64,000 bases of DNA from VRUE01 sp963702955 (GTDB lineage Bacteria; Actinomycetota; Thermoleophilia; Solirubrobacterales; 70-9): positions 1 to 64,000 of the forward strand of contig OY969774.1 in NCBI GenBank assembly GCA_963702955.1. The letters are read 5' to 3'. Both the position numbers and the translations under genes were made by a program. Shown piece after piece: positions 41,489 through 49,723 of this stretch. Numbering within the stretch: position 1 is the first letter of the stretch; the number at the start of each line of letters is the position of its first letter. The notes beneath the pieces are model-generated. The model worked only from the letters and a program-made list of their open reading frames with translations, did not search any database and was not told the origin of the DNA.

Positions 41489-42124
41489 ATGAGAGACGCG
41501 CTCAACAGCAACCCGCTTGTCCAGGCCGCCGTGATCGGTGTGCTGCTGATCGGCGCCGCGATCTTCGTCATCAGCTCGACCGGGGGGAGCGGTGGGGAAG
41601 AATCGGCCGGCGGCGAAACCGAAGCGACGGTCAGCGTCTCCGGCACGACCGCCACCGGGACCGCCACCGGCTCGACGCCGGGGGAAGCGGTCGAAGGGGC
41701 TGTCGAAGCGGCCGAACAGTCGGTCTCCTCGGCGCTCACCGCGGTCAGCCAGGCCGGCGCCTCGACGCCGCCGCTGCCGAGTCCCGTCATGCGCGCTTAC
41801 ATGGCGAACAAGACGCTGGCCCTGCTCTTCGTCCGCGACGGCGGCATCGACGACGACCTGACGAAGCTCGCCGCCCACGGCGTCGCCGGCTTTCCCGACG
41901 TCGCCCTCTTCGTCGTTCCCGCCCACCGGATTTCCCGCTACGCAGCGATCACCGAGGGCGTCGGGGTCAACCGGGTGCCGGCGCTGATCGTCGTCACGCC
42001 CAAGCACCTGAAGCAGGTCGTGCCGACCGCCTCGGTCAGCTATGGCTTCCAGAGCGCGGAGAACGTCCGCCAGGCCGTGATCGACGCCGGCTACAAGGGC
42101 CCGACCGTCGAATACCACCCGTGA
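41489..42124 (+). CDS. Membrane-anchored thioredoxin-fold protein of the pilus locus (211 aa)
   Basis: One N-terminal transmembrane helix (about 11-29), a Thr/Glu/Gly-rich linker (30-95) and a C-terminal domain whose strand order resembles thioredoxin (TLALLFVRDGGIDDDLT ... VALFVVPAHRI ... VNRVPALIVVTPKHL), with the cis-Pro-like RVPALIV, but no CxxC. It is therefore not an oxidoreductase. It lies 7 bp before pilB and 53 bp after the PilX-like gene, implying a pilus-related role, perhaps a chaperone or structural part. Confidence 0.65.
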   Translation: MRDALNSNPLVQAAVIGVLLIGAAIFVISSTGGSGGEESAGGETEATVSVSGTTATGTATGSTPGEAVEGAVEAAEQSVSSALTAVSQAGASTPPLPSPVMRAYMANKTLALLFVRDGGIDDDLTKLAAHGVAGFPDVALFVVPAHRISRYAAITEGVGVNRVPALIVVTPKHLKQVVPTASVSYGFQSAENVRQAVIDAGYKGPTVEYHP

Positions 42125-42131
42125 GCTGAGC

Positions 42132-43925
42132 ATGGACTCGCGGGACTACCCGAGCCATCTGCGGCCGGTCCCCGAGTCCGGCGATTCGACCGCGCCGGCG
42201 CTGGAGCCGCAGGAGGGCACGCCGGGGCTGACCGCGCCGGTCGCACGCGGCCGCTCCAGCGGCTTCGTCACCGACGTGCTGGTCAACCTCGGCTTCGTCA
42301 ACGACGAGACCGCGCGGCGGGCGATCGAGACGGCCCGCACCGCCGGAAAACCGCCCGAGCAGCTGCTGCTCGACCAGCACACGATCGACGCCGAACAGCT
42401 CTCGCGCGCGGTCGCCGAGCGCTACGGGCTCGACCACATCGACCTCTCGGTCTTCCAGGTCAACATGGCTGCCGCCAACCTGATCTCGGTCAACACCGCC
42501 CGCCGCTACCGGGCGCTGCCGGTCGGCTTCGTCAACCCGGGGACGCTGCTGGTGGCGATGGCCGACCCGACCAACGTGCTGGCGGTCAACGACATCCAGA
42601 TCGCCACCGCGCTCGACTGCCGGGTCGCGGTCGCTGCCGGGGAGGACATCGAGGCGCTGATCGGCCGCCTCAACACGCTGCAGAGCGCGGTCTCGGAGGC
42701 GGTCACCGAGGGCGAGGCCGCCGCCGAGGAAGACGAGCTTGCCGCGGTCGCCGACATGGAAGTCAGCGCCGAGGACGCGCCCGTGATCAAGCTCGTCTAC
42801 AGCATCCTCGGCCAGGCGGTGGGGGAGGGGGCCTCCGACGTGCACTTCGAGCCCGGCGAGGGGGAGATGCGGGTCCGCTTCCGGGTCAACGGCGTGCTGC
42901 GCGAGGCCGCCCATGTGCCGCAGCGGATGGTCAACGCGGTCGTCTCGCGGGTGAAGATCATGAGCGACCTCAACATCGCCGAGAAGCGGGTGCCGCAGGA
43001 CGGCCGGGTCAGCGTCACGGTCGAAGATCGCCGCGTCAACCTGCGCATCACCACCCTGCCGACCCAGCGCGGCGAGGGGGCGACGATCCGCATCCTCGAC
43101 AAGGACAACGCGCAGCGCACGCTCGACGACCTGGGGATGGACGGCAGCGCGCGCGAGCGCTTCGAGGAGTCCTTCCACCAGGCCTACGGGGCGGTGCTGG
43201 TGACCGGGCCGACCGGCTCGGGCAAGTCGACGACGCTGTACGCGGCGCTGCAGGAGATCAACGACGTCGAGCGGAACATCATCACGATCGAGGACCCGGT
43301 CGAGTACCGGCTGGCGGGGATCAACCAGATCAACGTCAACCGCAAGGCGGGGCTCGACTTCGCCACCGGGCTGCGCTCGATGCTGCGCGCCGACCCCGAC
43401 ATCGTCATGGTCGGCGAGATCCGCGACGGCGAGACGGCGCGGATCGCGATCGAGGCGGCGCTGACCGGCCACATGATGCTGACCACGCTGCACACCAACG
43501 ACGCCCCGGGCGCGATCACCCGCCTGACCAAGATGGGGATCGAGGCCTTCCTCACCGCCTCCTCGGTCAACTGCGTGGTCGCCCAGCGGCTGGCGCGCAA
43601 GCTCTGCACCCACTGCAAGCGGCGGATCGTGGTCGCGCCGCAGGCGCTGGCGGATGCCGAGATCCGGGTCGGCGGCGAGCTCGAGGCCTACGAGCCGGTC
43701 GGCTGCAGCCGCTGCAACCAGAGCGGTTACAAAGGCCGCGTCGGGATCTTCTCGGTGATGCGGATGAGCGAGCACATCAAGGAGATGACCGTCGCCTCCG
43801 CGCCGGAGGCCGAGATCGCCGCCATCGCCCACGAAGAGGGCATGCTGACCCTGCGCGAGGACGGCGTAGTCAAGATCCGCAGCGGCCTCACCAGTCTCGA
43901 AGAGGTCATCCGTGTCACCGCCTGA
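42132..43925 (+). CDS. pilB: Type IV pilus extension ATPase (597 aa)
   Basis: Hexameric motor that powers pilin polymerisation. N-terminal MshEN/GspE-N domain (about 60-190: VTDVLVNLGFVNDE, PVGFVNPGTLLVAMADPTN), then the ATPase: Walker A GPTGSGKSTT, Asp box TIEDPVEY, Walker B MVGEIRDGETA, His box TTLHTNDAPGAI, and a zinc site of four cysteines (CTHC ... CSRC). MshEN domains can bind c-di-GMP, which would agree with the riboswitch before pilA. ATG 42132, 7 bp after the preceding gene. Uses GAG glutamate codons. Confidence 0.97.
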   Translation: MDSRDYPSHLRPVPESGDSTAPALEPQEGTPGLTAPVARGRSSGFVTDVLVNLGFVNDETARRAIETARTAGKPPEQLLLDQHTIDAEQLSRAVAERYGLDHIDLSVFQVNMAAANLISVNTARRYRALPVGFVNPGTLLVAMADPTNVLAVNDIQIATALDCRVAVAAGEDIEALIGRLNTLQSAVSEAVTEGEAAAEEDELAAVADMEVSAEDAPVIKLVYSILGQAVGEGASDVHFEPGEGEMRVRFRVNGVLREAAHVPQRMVNAVVSRVKIMSDLNIAEKRVPQDGRVSVTVEDRRVNLRITTLPTQRGEGATIRILDKDNAQRTLDDLGMDGSARERFEESFHQAYGAVLVTGPTGSGKSTTLYAALQEINDVERNIITIEDPVEYRLAGINQINVNRKAGLDFATGLRSMLRADPDIVMVGEIRDGETARIAIEAALTGHMMLTTLHTNDAPGAITRLTKMGIEAFLTASSVNCVVAQRLARKLCTHCKRRIVVAPQALADAEIRVGGELEAYEPVGCSRCNQSGYKGRVGIFSVMRMSEHIKEMTVASAPEAEIAAIAHEEGMLTLREDGVVKIRSGLTSLEEVIRVTA

Positions 43926-43927
43926 GG

Positions 43928-43981
43928 GGGACGTGCCGGTGATCGACCACCATAGTGGGCGGTCGATCACCGGCACGTCCC
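43928..43981. repeat. Long perfect inverted repeat between pilB and pilT
   Basis: A 21-bp perfect stem with a 12-nt loop that can itself pair (CCA-TAG-TGG). It starts 2 bp after the pilB stop. No T-tract follows. It may be a REP-like palindromic element or an intercistronic stabiliser that sets the pilB:pilT ratio. Confidence 0.8.
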
Positions 43982-44021
43982 TGTCCGGGGCTTTAGGGAT
44001 CGGGGTTGGGGGCCGATCTAG

Positions 44022-45176
44022 GTGAGCATGGACTTCGACTTCTCAGCGGTGCTCGCGCGCATGGTCGAGGCCAAGGCCTCGGATGTGCACATCACGCCCG
44101 GCTTTCCGCCGGCGATGCGCGACAAGGGGAAGATCGCGCCGATGGAGGGCTTCCCGGTGCTCACCGGGCAGCAGACGCGCGAGGTCGTCTACAGCATCCT
44201 CAACGACGACCAGCGCAAGCGCTTCGAGACCGGCAAACAGCTCGACTTCGCCTACGCGATCCCGAACGTCGCCCGCTTCCGCGTCAACTGCTTCTTCCAG
44301 CGCGGCTCGGTCAGCGCCGCCTTCCGCCTGGTGCCGCAGGAGATCCCCAGCCTCGATTCGCTGGGAGTGCCGCAGGTGCTGCGCGAGCTGTGCGCCAAAC
44401 CGCGCGGCTTCGTCCTCGTCACCGGCCCGACCGGCTCCGGCAAGAGCACGACCCTGGCGGCGATGATCGACGTGATCAACGTCGAGAAGCAGGACCACAT
44501 CCTGACGATCGAGGACCCGATCGAGTTCCTGCACCAGCACAAGCGCTCGATCGTCAACCAGCGCGAGGTGGGGGCCGACGCGCCCGACTTCGCGCTCGGC
44601 CTGCGCGCCGCCCTGCGAGAGGACCCCGACGTGATCCTGGTCGGCGAGATGCGCGACCTGGAGACGATCTCCACCGCGCTGACCGCGGCCGAGACCGGCC
44701 ACCTCGTCTTCGCCACCCTGCACACCCAGTCGACCGCGCAGACCGTCAACCGGATCATCGACGTCTTCCCGCCGCAGCAGCAGGGCCAGGTACGCACGCA
44801 GCTCTCGATCGCCCTGCAGGGGATCGTCACCCAGCAGCTGCTGCCGACCGCCGACGGGATGGGCCGCGTCGTCGCCACCGAGGTGCTGGTGCCGACGCCG
44901 GCGATCCGCAACCTGATCCGCGAGGGCAAGACGCACCAGATATACGCCGCGGTGCAGACCTCGGGCGCGGTCGGCATGCAGACGATGGACGCCGACCTGG
45001 CGCGGCTGGTGCGGGCCGGGTCGGTCACCCGCTCGCTGGCCGAGCAGCAGGCCTCGGTGCCCGAGGAGCTGAAACGGCTGCTCGGCGGGGCGCCGATCAT
45101 GCCGGCGGCGCTGCGGGAAGACGCGGCGCTGCGGGAGACTCAGGCCCCGCCCCCGATCTACAGCGGGGGGGCGTAG
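44022..45176 (+). CDS. pilT: Type IV pilus retraction ATPase (384 aa)
   Basis: Motor for pilus disassembly. PilT-type N-domain (FSAVLARMVEAKASDVHI), Walker A GPTGSGKSTT, Asp box TIEDPIEF, Walker B VGEMRDLETI, His box ATLHTQSTAQTVNRIID, and the PilT-specific AIRNLIREGK motif needed for retraction. Length matches the family (~345-385). GTG 44022 or ATG 44028 may be the start. It lies 3 bp before pilC. Twitching motility or DNA uptake is therefore plausible. Confidence 0.97.
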   Translation: MSMDFDFSAVLARMVEAKASDVHITPGFPPAMRDKGKIAPMEGFPVLTGQQTREVVYSILNDDQRKRFETGKQLDFAYAIPNVARFRVNCFFQRGSVSAAFRLVPQEIPSLDSLGVPQVLRELCAKPRGFVLVTGPTGSGKSTTLAAMIDVINVEKQDHILTIEDPIEFLHQHKRSIVNQREVGADAPDFALGLRAALREDPDVILVGEMRDLETISTALTAAETGHLVFATLHTQSTAQTVNRIIDVFPPQQQGQVRTQLSIALQGIVTQQLLPTADGMGRVVATEVLVPTPAIRNLIREGKTHQIYAAVQTSGAVGMQTMDADLARLVRAGSVTRSLAEQQASVPEELKRLLGGAPIMPAALREDAALRETQAPPPIYSGGA

Positions 45177-45179
45177 GCG

Positions 45180-46424
45180 ATGGCCACCGCGACCACCTTC
45201 GCCTTCAAGGCGATGGACCTCGCCGGGGCGGCGAGCACGGGCGAGGTCGACGCCGAGTCGAAGGCGCAGGTCTCCGAGCAGCTGCGCCAGCGCGGGCTGA
45301 TCGTCCTCGACGTCAGCGAGAAGCGCGAGCCGTTCAAGATCGAGAAGCTCTGGGAGACGTGGAAAAGCGTCGACATGCGCGAGCTGTCGATCTTCTCGCG
45401 CCAGTTCGCGACCCTGGTCGCCTCGGGCATGCCGATGCTGCGGACTCTGTACACGCTCGAGGAGCAGACGCAGGACGAACGGATCAAGGAGGCGATCGCC
45501 GGGGTGCGGGCCGACATCGAGGCCGGCAGCACGCTGGAGCAGGCGATGGAGCGCCACCCGGAAGTGTTCGACCGCCTCTACCGGGCGATGGTCCGCTCCG
45601 GCGAGGAATCGGGACGGCTCGAGGACGCGCTCGACCGGATCGCCTACCAGGTGGAGAAAACCGACGGCCTGCGACGCCAGGTGAAATCGGCGCTGATGTA
45701 CCCGGCGCTGATCTTCGGCTTCGCGGCGGTGGTGCTGATCGCCGTGGTCGCCTTCGTGATCCCGGTCTTCGTCGGCATCTTCGAACAGCTCTCCGAAGAA
45801 AACCCGGGCGAAAAGGCCGAACTGCCGATTCCGACGCAGATCTGCGTCGGCGCCTCGGAAGTGCTGACCGGCTACTGGTTCATCCTGATCCCGGCGATCG
45901 TGATCGGCTTCGTCGTCTTCTTCCGCTGGAAGCGGACCGAAAGCGGCAAAGGGATGTGGGACCGCTTCACCCTGCGCCTGCCGGCGAAGGTCGGCGACGT
46001 GATCCAGAAGGTGGCGCTGGCTCGCTGGTCGCGCACCTTCTCCGGCTCGGTGGCCGCCGGCGTGCCGATGCTGCAGGCGATCAAGCTGACCGGCGAGACG
46101 GCCGGCAACGTAGTGCTGGAGCAGGCGATGGACGACGTCTACGACTCGGTCAAGCGCGGCGGCTCCCTGGCCGGCCCGATCGAACGCAACCCGATCTTCC
46201 CGCCGATGGTCGGCCACATGGTCGCGGTCGGCGAGGAAACCGGCCAGCTCGAGCACATGCTGAGCAAGATCGCCGACTTCTACGAGACCGAGGTCAACGC
46301 CAAGGTGAAAGCCCTGACCTCGCTGATCGAGCCGATCATGATCGTCTTCGTCGGCGGCGTCGTCGGCTTCATCGTGATCTCGATGTACCTGCCGATGTTC
46401 AGCATCTACGAACACATCCGGTAG
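45180..46424 (+). CDS. pilC: Type IV pilus inner-membrane platform protein (414 aa)
   Basis: PilC/GspF: two tandem T2SSF domains (ELSIFSRQFATLVASGMPML ... ; WSRTFSGSVAAGVPMLQAIK ...) and three transmembrane segments (LIFGFAAVVLIAVVAFVIPV, WFILIPAIVIGFVVFF, PIMIVFVGGVVGFIVISMYL). It couples PilB/PilT motion to the pilin. Glutamate codons are GAG in the cytosolic N-domain but GAA in the loop around residues 200-235. The accessory island starts right after this gene. Confidence 0.95.
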   Translation: MATATTFAFKAMDLAGAASTGEVDAESKAQVSEQLRQRGLIVLDVSEKREPFKIEKLWETWKSVDMRELSIFSRQFATLVASGMPMLRTLYTLEEQTQDERIKEAIAGVRADIEAGSTLEQAMERHPEVFDRLYRAMVRSGEESGRLEDALDRIAYQVEKTDGLRRQVKSALMYPALIFGFAAVVLIAVVAFVIPVFVGIFEQLSEENPGEKAELPIPTQICVGASEVLTGYWFILIPAIVIGFVVFFRWKRTESGKGMWDRFTLRLPAKVGDVIQKVALARWSRTFSGSVAAGVPMLQAIKLTGETAGNVVLEQAMDDVYDSVKRGGSLAGPIERNPIFPPMVGHMVAVGEETGQLEHMLSKIADFYETEVNAKVKALTSLIEPIMIVFVGGVVGFIVISMYLPMFSIYEHIR

Positions 46425-46452
46425 CGGCCTAACCTTGGAGAGCTCCGGTCAT

Positions 46453-46482
46453 GCTTAAAGCTTAATGGTTTATCCTTTAAGC
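46453..46482 (+). promoter_or_regulatory. Inverted repeat abutting the fic start
   Basis: GCTTAAAG-N14-CTTTAAGC, perfect 8-bp arms in A/T-rich DNA. The right arm ends directly before GTG 46483. Likely an operator; the Fic protein's own C-terminal winged helix could bind it. Confidence 0.6.
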
Positions 46483-47706
46483 GTGACAGGTGAGCCTAAA
46501 GGTTCTAGCAGCGGTGAACGAGAGGGGCGCGGGCGGTACGAGAGCCACTCGTGGAAGCCGCGCTTCGGCACGCCCCGGCGGGGCGGCAAGGCGGCGAAGT
46601 ACCGGGCCTTCATCCCCGATCCCATCGGCGACTTCGCGCCGGAGCTGAGCGCGGCGACTTCGGCCCTTTCGGAGCAGGCCGGCTCGGCGGTCCGTGAGCT
46701 GAACGCGTCGAGCGAGGAAATCCGCTCGCCTGGGGGATTGGAGCGTCAGCTGCTGCGGTCCGAGGCTCTGGCCTCGTCGGCTATCGAGGAGCTGCGGATC
46801 TCGCACCGGAAGCTCGCCAGGGCCACGATCGGCGCAGGGGGCGATCACACCGCGCGGGAGGTTCTCGGCAACGTGCGAGCGATGGAACGGGCGGTCGAGA
46901 TCGGAGGCGCAGCGGACGACTTGACCGTCAACGACATCCTGGCGATCCACCGCGATCTCACGGTCGGCACCTCACTGGATCGGATCGCGGGAACACTCAG
47001 GAAGGAGCAGGGCTGGATCGGCGGTTGGTCCCCGCCCGGTGCGGCGTTCGTGCCGCCGCCGCCCGAGTACGTGCCGGGTTTGGTCGATGACCTTTGCGCC
47101 TTCATGAACCGCGACGACATCTCACCCGTCGCCCAGGCGGCGATCGCACACGCCCAGTTCGAGACGATTCATCCCTTCGGCGACGGCAACGGGAGAGTGG
47201 GACGGTGTTTGGTCCACACGCTCCTTCGCCGTAGAGGCGTGGCGCCCAGATATGTCCCGCCGGTGTCGCTTGTCCTGGTGACTGACAAGGACGCCTACAT
47301 CGCCGGCCTTCACGACTTTCGCCGCGACGATGTCGATCGCTGGGTCGCCCGATTCGCGGAGGCGGTCGAGGATTCCGCCGGGATCGCACGCAACTATTCA
47401 CGCCAGGCCGCAGACCTCAGGGAGAGATGGATCGAGCGGGCCGAGCCGATGCGCTCCGACTCGACCGCCCGGGCGATCCTCGACCACCTCCCGTCGTTCC
47501 CGATCATCACCGCCGCGATCGTCGAGGGGCTGACCGGTCGCTCACGCGTAGCAGCAATCAACGGCCTCGAGCATCTGCGGCAAGCCGGCATCCTCACCCG
47601 CCATCGCAATCAGAAGAAGGGGGACGGCTGGGAGGCCAAGGAGCTCTTCGCGATTCTCGAGAATTTCGAGCCGGGCCTTCGGGGCGGTAGCACCCAGAGC
47701 GCATAG
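46483..47706 (+). CDS. fic: Fic-domain protein with C-terminal winged helix (407 aa)
   Basis: Fic core motif HPFGDGNGRVGR at 230-241, complete for AMP (or other nucleotide) transfer to target proteins. The N-terminal helix carries a class II inhibitory motif (SSAIEE at 98-103), with Glu in place of the usual Gly/Asn after the inhibitory Glu. FVPPPPEYVPGLVDDL is typical of stand-alone Fic proteins. The C-terminal ~80 residues form a winged helix (ILDHLPSFPIITAAIVEGL ... GLEHLRQAGILTRH). GTG 46483 is preferred because an inverted repeat ends just before it; ATG 46465 is alternative. First gene of the island splitting the pilus locus. Confidence 0.9.
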   Translation: MTGEPKGSSSGEREGRGRYESHSWKPRFGTPRRGGKAAKYRAFIPDPIGDFAPELSAATSALSEQAGSAVRELNASSEEIRSPGGLERQLLRSEALASSAIEELRISHRKLARATIGAGGDHTAREVLGNVRAMERAVEIGGAADDLTVNDILAIHRDLTVGTSLDRIAGTLRKEQGWIGGWSPPGAAFVPPPPEYVPGLVDDLCAFMNRDDISPVAQAAIAHAQFETIHPFGDGNGRVGRCLVHTLLRRRGVAPRYVPPVSLVLVTDKDAYIAGLHDFRRDDVDRWVARFAEAVEDSAGIARNYSRQAADLRERWIERAEPMRSDSTARAILDHLPSFPIITAAIVEGLTGRSRVAAINGLEHLRQAGILTRHRNQKKGDGWEAKELFAILENFEPGLRGGSTQSA

Positions 47707-47727
47707 CCGTAATGTCCAGGTGCTACC
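47686..47727 (+). promoter_or_regulatory. Inverted repeat before vapB
   Basis: GGTAGCACC-N24-GGTGCTACC, perfect 9-bp arms. The left arm is in the last codons of fic and the right arm ends directly before GTG 47728. Fits a toxin-antitoxin autoregulatory operator. Confidence 0.6.
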
Positions 47728-48018
47728 GTGACGCACATGAACAGCGTCGGCGTGCGCGAGCTGCGGCAGAACCTTTCTCGCTACCTGCGGGATGTCAAGG
47801 AAGGCGAGAGCTTTGTCGTCACCGAGCGGGGGAGGGAGGTCGCGCGGCTGACGCCGTCCGGCCCGGCCGACTCGCCGATCGCCAGGCTCGTCGCCGAGCG
47901 GGGCGCGACGATGCCACGGGGCGACCTGCTGGCGCTCGCCGCGAGCTCGACGCTCCCACCGGCCCAGGGCCCACCCGTCGAGCAGGTGCTCGACGAATTG
48001 CGCGAGGAGCGGTTGTAG
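47728..48018 (+). CDS. vapB: Phd/YefM-type antitoxin (96 aa)
   Basis: N-terminal Phd/YefM DNA-binding fold (VGVRELRQNLSRYLRDVKEGESFVVTERGREVARL, quoted in pieces: VGVRELRQNLSRYL; GESFVVTERGREVARL) followed by an extended tail that would wrap the toxin. Cognate to the PIN-domain gene directly downstream. GTG 47728 abuts an inverted repeat; ATG 47737 is the alternative. Represses its own operon with the toxin in known systems. Confidence 0.85.
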   Translation: MTHMNSVGVRELRQNLSRYLRDVKEGESFVVTERGREVARLTPSGPADSPIARLVAERGATMPRGDLLALAASSTLPPAQGPPVEQVLDELREERL

Positions 48019-48029
48019 CGCGCCGGCGC

Positions 48030-48419
48030 CTGGCATATCTCGACAGCTCGGCCTACGCCAAGCTGGTGCTCGAGCAGAGCGGGCACGCCGAGCTGCGGCG
48101 CGAGCTGGCCGAGTGGCAGGAGGGCTATGTGTCCAGCGCTCTGCTCGCCGTGGAGGCGGTACGGGCGTGCGCGCGCTACGGGGCCGCGTACGCGCGCGAA
48201 GCCCGTGTCTGGCTGGGGGGCGTCGCGCTGCTTTCGATGGACGACCCGGTGCTCGAACGAGCGGCGGCGCTGGAGCCGGCTGCCCTTCGAAGCCTCGATG
48301 CCATCCACCTCGCCACCGCCCTCAGCGTGCGCGACGAGATCGGGATCCTCTTCACCTACGACGACCGTCTAGCCGAGGCCGCCGAGGGTCACGGCCTGTC
48401 AGTTGCCCGGCCAGCTTGA
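48030..48419 (+). CDS. vapC: PIN-domain ribonuclease toxin (about 129 aa)
   Basis: PIN fold with the acidic set: Asp5 (AYLDSSAYAKL), Glu42 (LLAVEAVRA), Asp90 (SLDAIHLATAL) and Asp111 (FTYDDRL), as in VapC RNases that cut tRNA or rRNA. No ATG, GTG or TTG is in frame near the expected N-terminus; the frame is open back through vapB. I place the start at CTG 48030, where family members begin (xAYLDSSA). Expression could instead need a -1 frameshift from vapB before its TAG. Its 3' end is partly duplicated at 49667-49723. Confidence 0.75.
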   Translation: MAYLDSSAYAKLVLEQSGHAELRRELAEWQEGYVSSALLAVEAVRACARYGAAYAREARVWLGGVALLSMDDPVLERAAALEPAALRSLDAIHLATALSVRDEIGILFTYDDRLAEAAEGHGLSVARPA

Positions 48420-48458
48420 TGACGGCACGCTATCCGTCTCAATTTATATATCTATATA

Positions 48459-48484
48459 TATCAAAGTTCAATATATTCTTGATA
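48459..48484 (+). promoter_or_regulatory. A/T-rich promoter/operator before the island ATPase
   Basis: TATCAA-N14-TTGATA inverted repeat inside a 45-bp run of almost pure A/T (48441-48485), exceptional in this GC-rich window. It ends 1 bp before the ATG at 48486. Foreign origin or a strong promoter/operator. Confidence 0.55.
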
Positions 48485-48485
48485 G

Positions 48486-49664
48486 ATGGTTAGAACAGGA
48501 GATGCCCGGAATCCCTACACCCCCGACATGGGCGCACGGCCGCCGTTCCTCGCAGGCCGTGATGCCGAGCTCTCCTATTTCGAGGAGATGCTCGTCCAGA
48601 TCGGTGGGGGCGGGACCCAGAAGCACCTGATTCTCACCGGACTGCGAGGGGTTGGCAAGACGGTGCTGCTGAACGAGTTCGAGGCGGACTGCGAATCGGC
48701 CGGGTGGCCGGCCGAAACCCGTGAGCTGGCCGAGTCCGCTCGCATCGCCCCGGTGATTGCGCGATCGGCGCGGAAGGCCTTGATGCAGATGAGCGCGGCC
48801 AAGCGGGCCGGCGATGCAGTGCGTCGTGCGCTGGGCGCCCTGAAGGCCTTCGCCCTGACCATCGACGAGGTCACGCTGAGGTTCGACGTCGACGCTCTGG
48901 AGGGGGTGGCCGACTCCGGCGACCTCGCTGAGGACATGCGCGATCTGCTGGTCGAGGTGGGCCTCGCCGCGCGAGAAAACGGCACGGGCTTCGCGCTGAT
49001 TCTCGACGAGATGCAGAACCTGCCGAGGCGAGACCTGGAGGCGCTGATAGTCGGCCTGCACCGAGCGAAGCAGAAGGGCCTGCCGGTGGCGCTCGTCGGC
49101 GCCGGCCTGCCGCTGCTGCCCGAGCTGACCGGCGAGGCCAAGAGCTACGCGGAGCGCGGATTCGAGTTTCGCGGCATCGGCGCCTTGGACCACTCGGCCG
49201 CGGCCGCCGCCCTGGTCGAGCCCGCCAAGCAGCAGAACATGACCTGGCAGCGCAGGGCCGTGGACCGGGTCGTCGAGCTCACGTCGGGGTACCCATATTT
49301 CATCCAGGAGTACGGAAGGGTCGTGTGGCGTCTCAGCAGCGGCCGGACGATCACCCGCGCGGAGGTCGGTGCCGCCGAGTCTGTGGCGCGCGAATACCTG
49401 GACGAGAACTTCTTCAGCCAGCGCATCGGGAAGCTGCCCGACGGGGAGCGCCGCTACCTCTCGGCGATCGCGGGGCGAGGAGACGGTCCGCAGCGCAGCG
49501 GCGAGATAGCCCGGGCGCTTGGCAAGGACCCGAGCGAGGTGTCCGTCGCACGCGACCGCCTGCTCAAGGCCGGCCTGATATACGCGCCGCGAAGGGGAGA
49601 GGTCGACTTCACCGTGCCGTTGTGCGCCGATTACCTCCGCCGCACCCGCAAAGAGCGACCGTAG
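48486..49664 (+). CDS. AAA ATPase with C-terminal wHTH, island ATPase 1 (392 aa)
   Basis: P-loop ATPase of the AAA_16/Orc1-Cdc6-like group: Walker A TGLRGVGKT (51-59), Walker B FALILDEMQNL, sensor-like VALVGAGLPLL. The C-terminal region (about 310-385: LPDGERRYLSAIAGRGDGP ... ALGKDPSEVSVARDRLLKAGLI) is a winged helix. No nuclease domain. It sits between vapC and a copy of the vapC 3' end, as if inserted there. Function unknown; such ATPases are typical of defence or mobile loci. Confidence 0.8.
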   Translation: MVRTGDARNPYTPDMGARPPFLAGRDAELSYFEEMLVQIGGGGTQKHLILTGLRGVGKTVLLNEFEADCESAGWPAETRELAESARIAPVIARSARKALMQMSAAKRAGDAVRRALGALKAFALTIDEVTLRFDVDALEGVADSGDLAEDMRDLLVEVGLAARENGTGFALILDEMQNLPRRDLEALIVGLHRAKQKGLPVALVGAGLPLLPELTGEAKSYAERGFEFRGIGALDHSAAAAALVEPAKQQNMTWQRRAVDRVVELTSGYPYFIQEYGRVVWRLSSGRTITRAEVGAAESVAREYLDENFFSQRIGKLPDGERRYLSAIAGRGDGPQRSGEIARALGKDPSEVSVARDRLLKAGLIYAPRRGEVDFTVPLCADYLRRTRKERP

Positions 49665-49666
49665 GA

Positions 49667-49723
49667 GATCGTCTCGCCGATGCCGCCGAGAGTCACGGCC
49701 TGCCGGTCGCGCGCCCCGAATAG
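49667..49723 (+). pseudogene. vapC 3'-end fragment
   Basis: Encodes DRLADAAESHGLPVARPE and a stop, matching DRLAEAAEGHGLSVARPA at the end of vapC (about 78% DNA identity over 58 bp). No start or PIN core precedes it; the island ATPase gene ends 2 bp upstream. Either the end of a second, mostly lost vapC or a target-end duplication. Confidence 0.75.

Noticed and set aside
44006..46432. Single 808-codon frame spanning pilT and pilC
   Set aside because: It is out of frame with both genes; pilT and pilC motifs are complete in their own frames.
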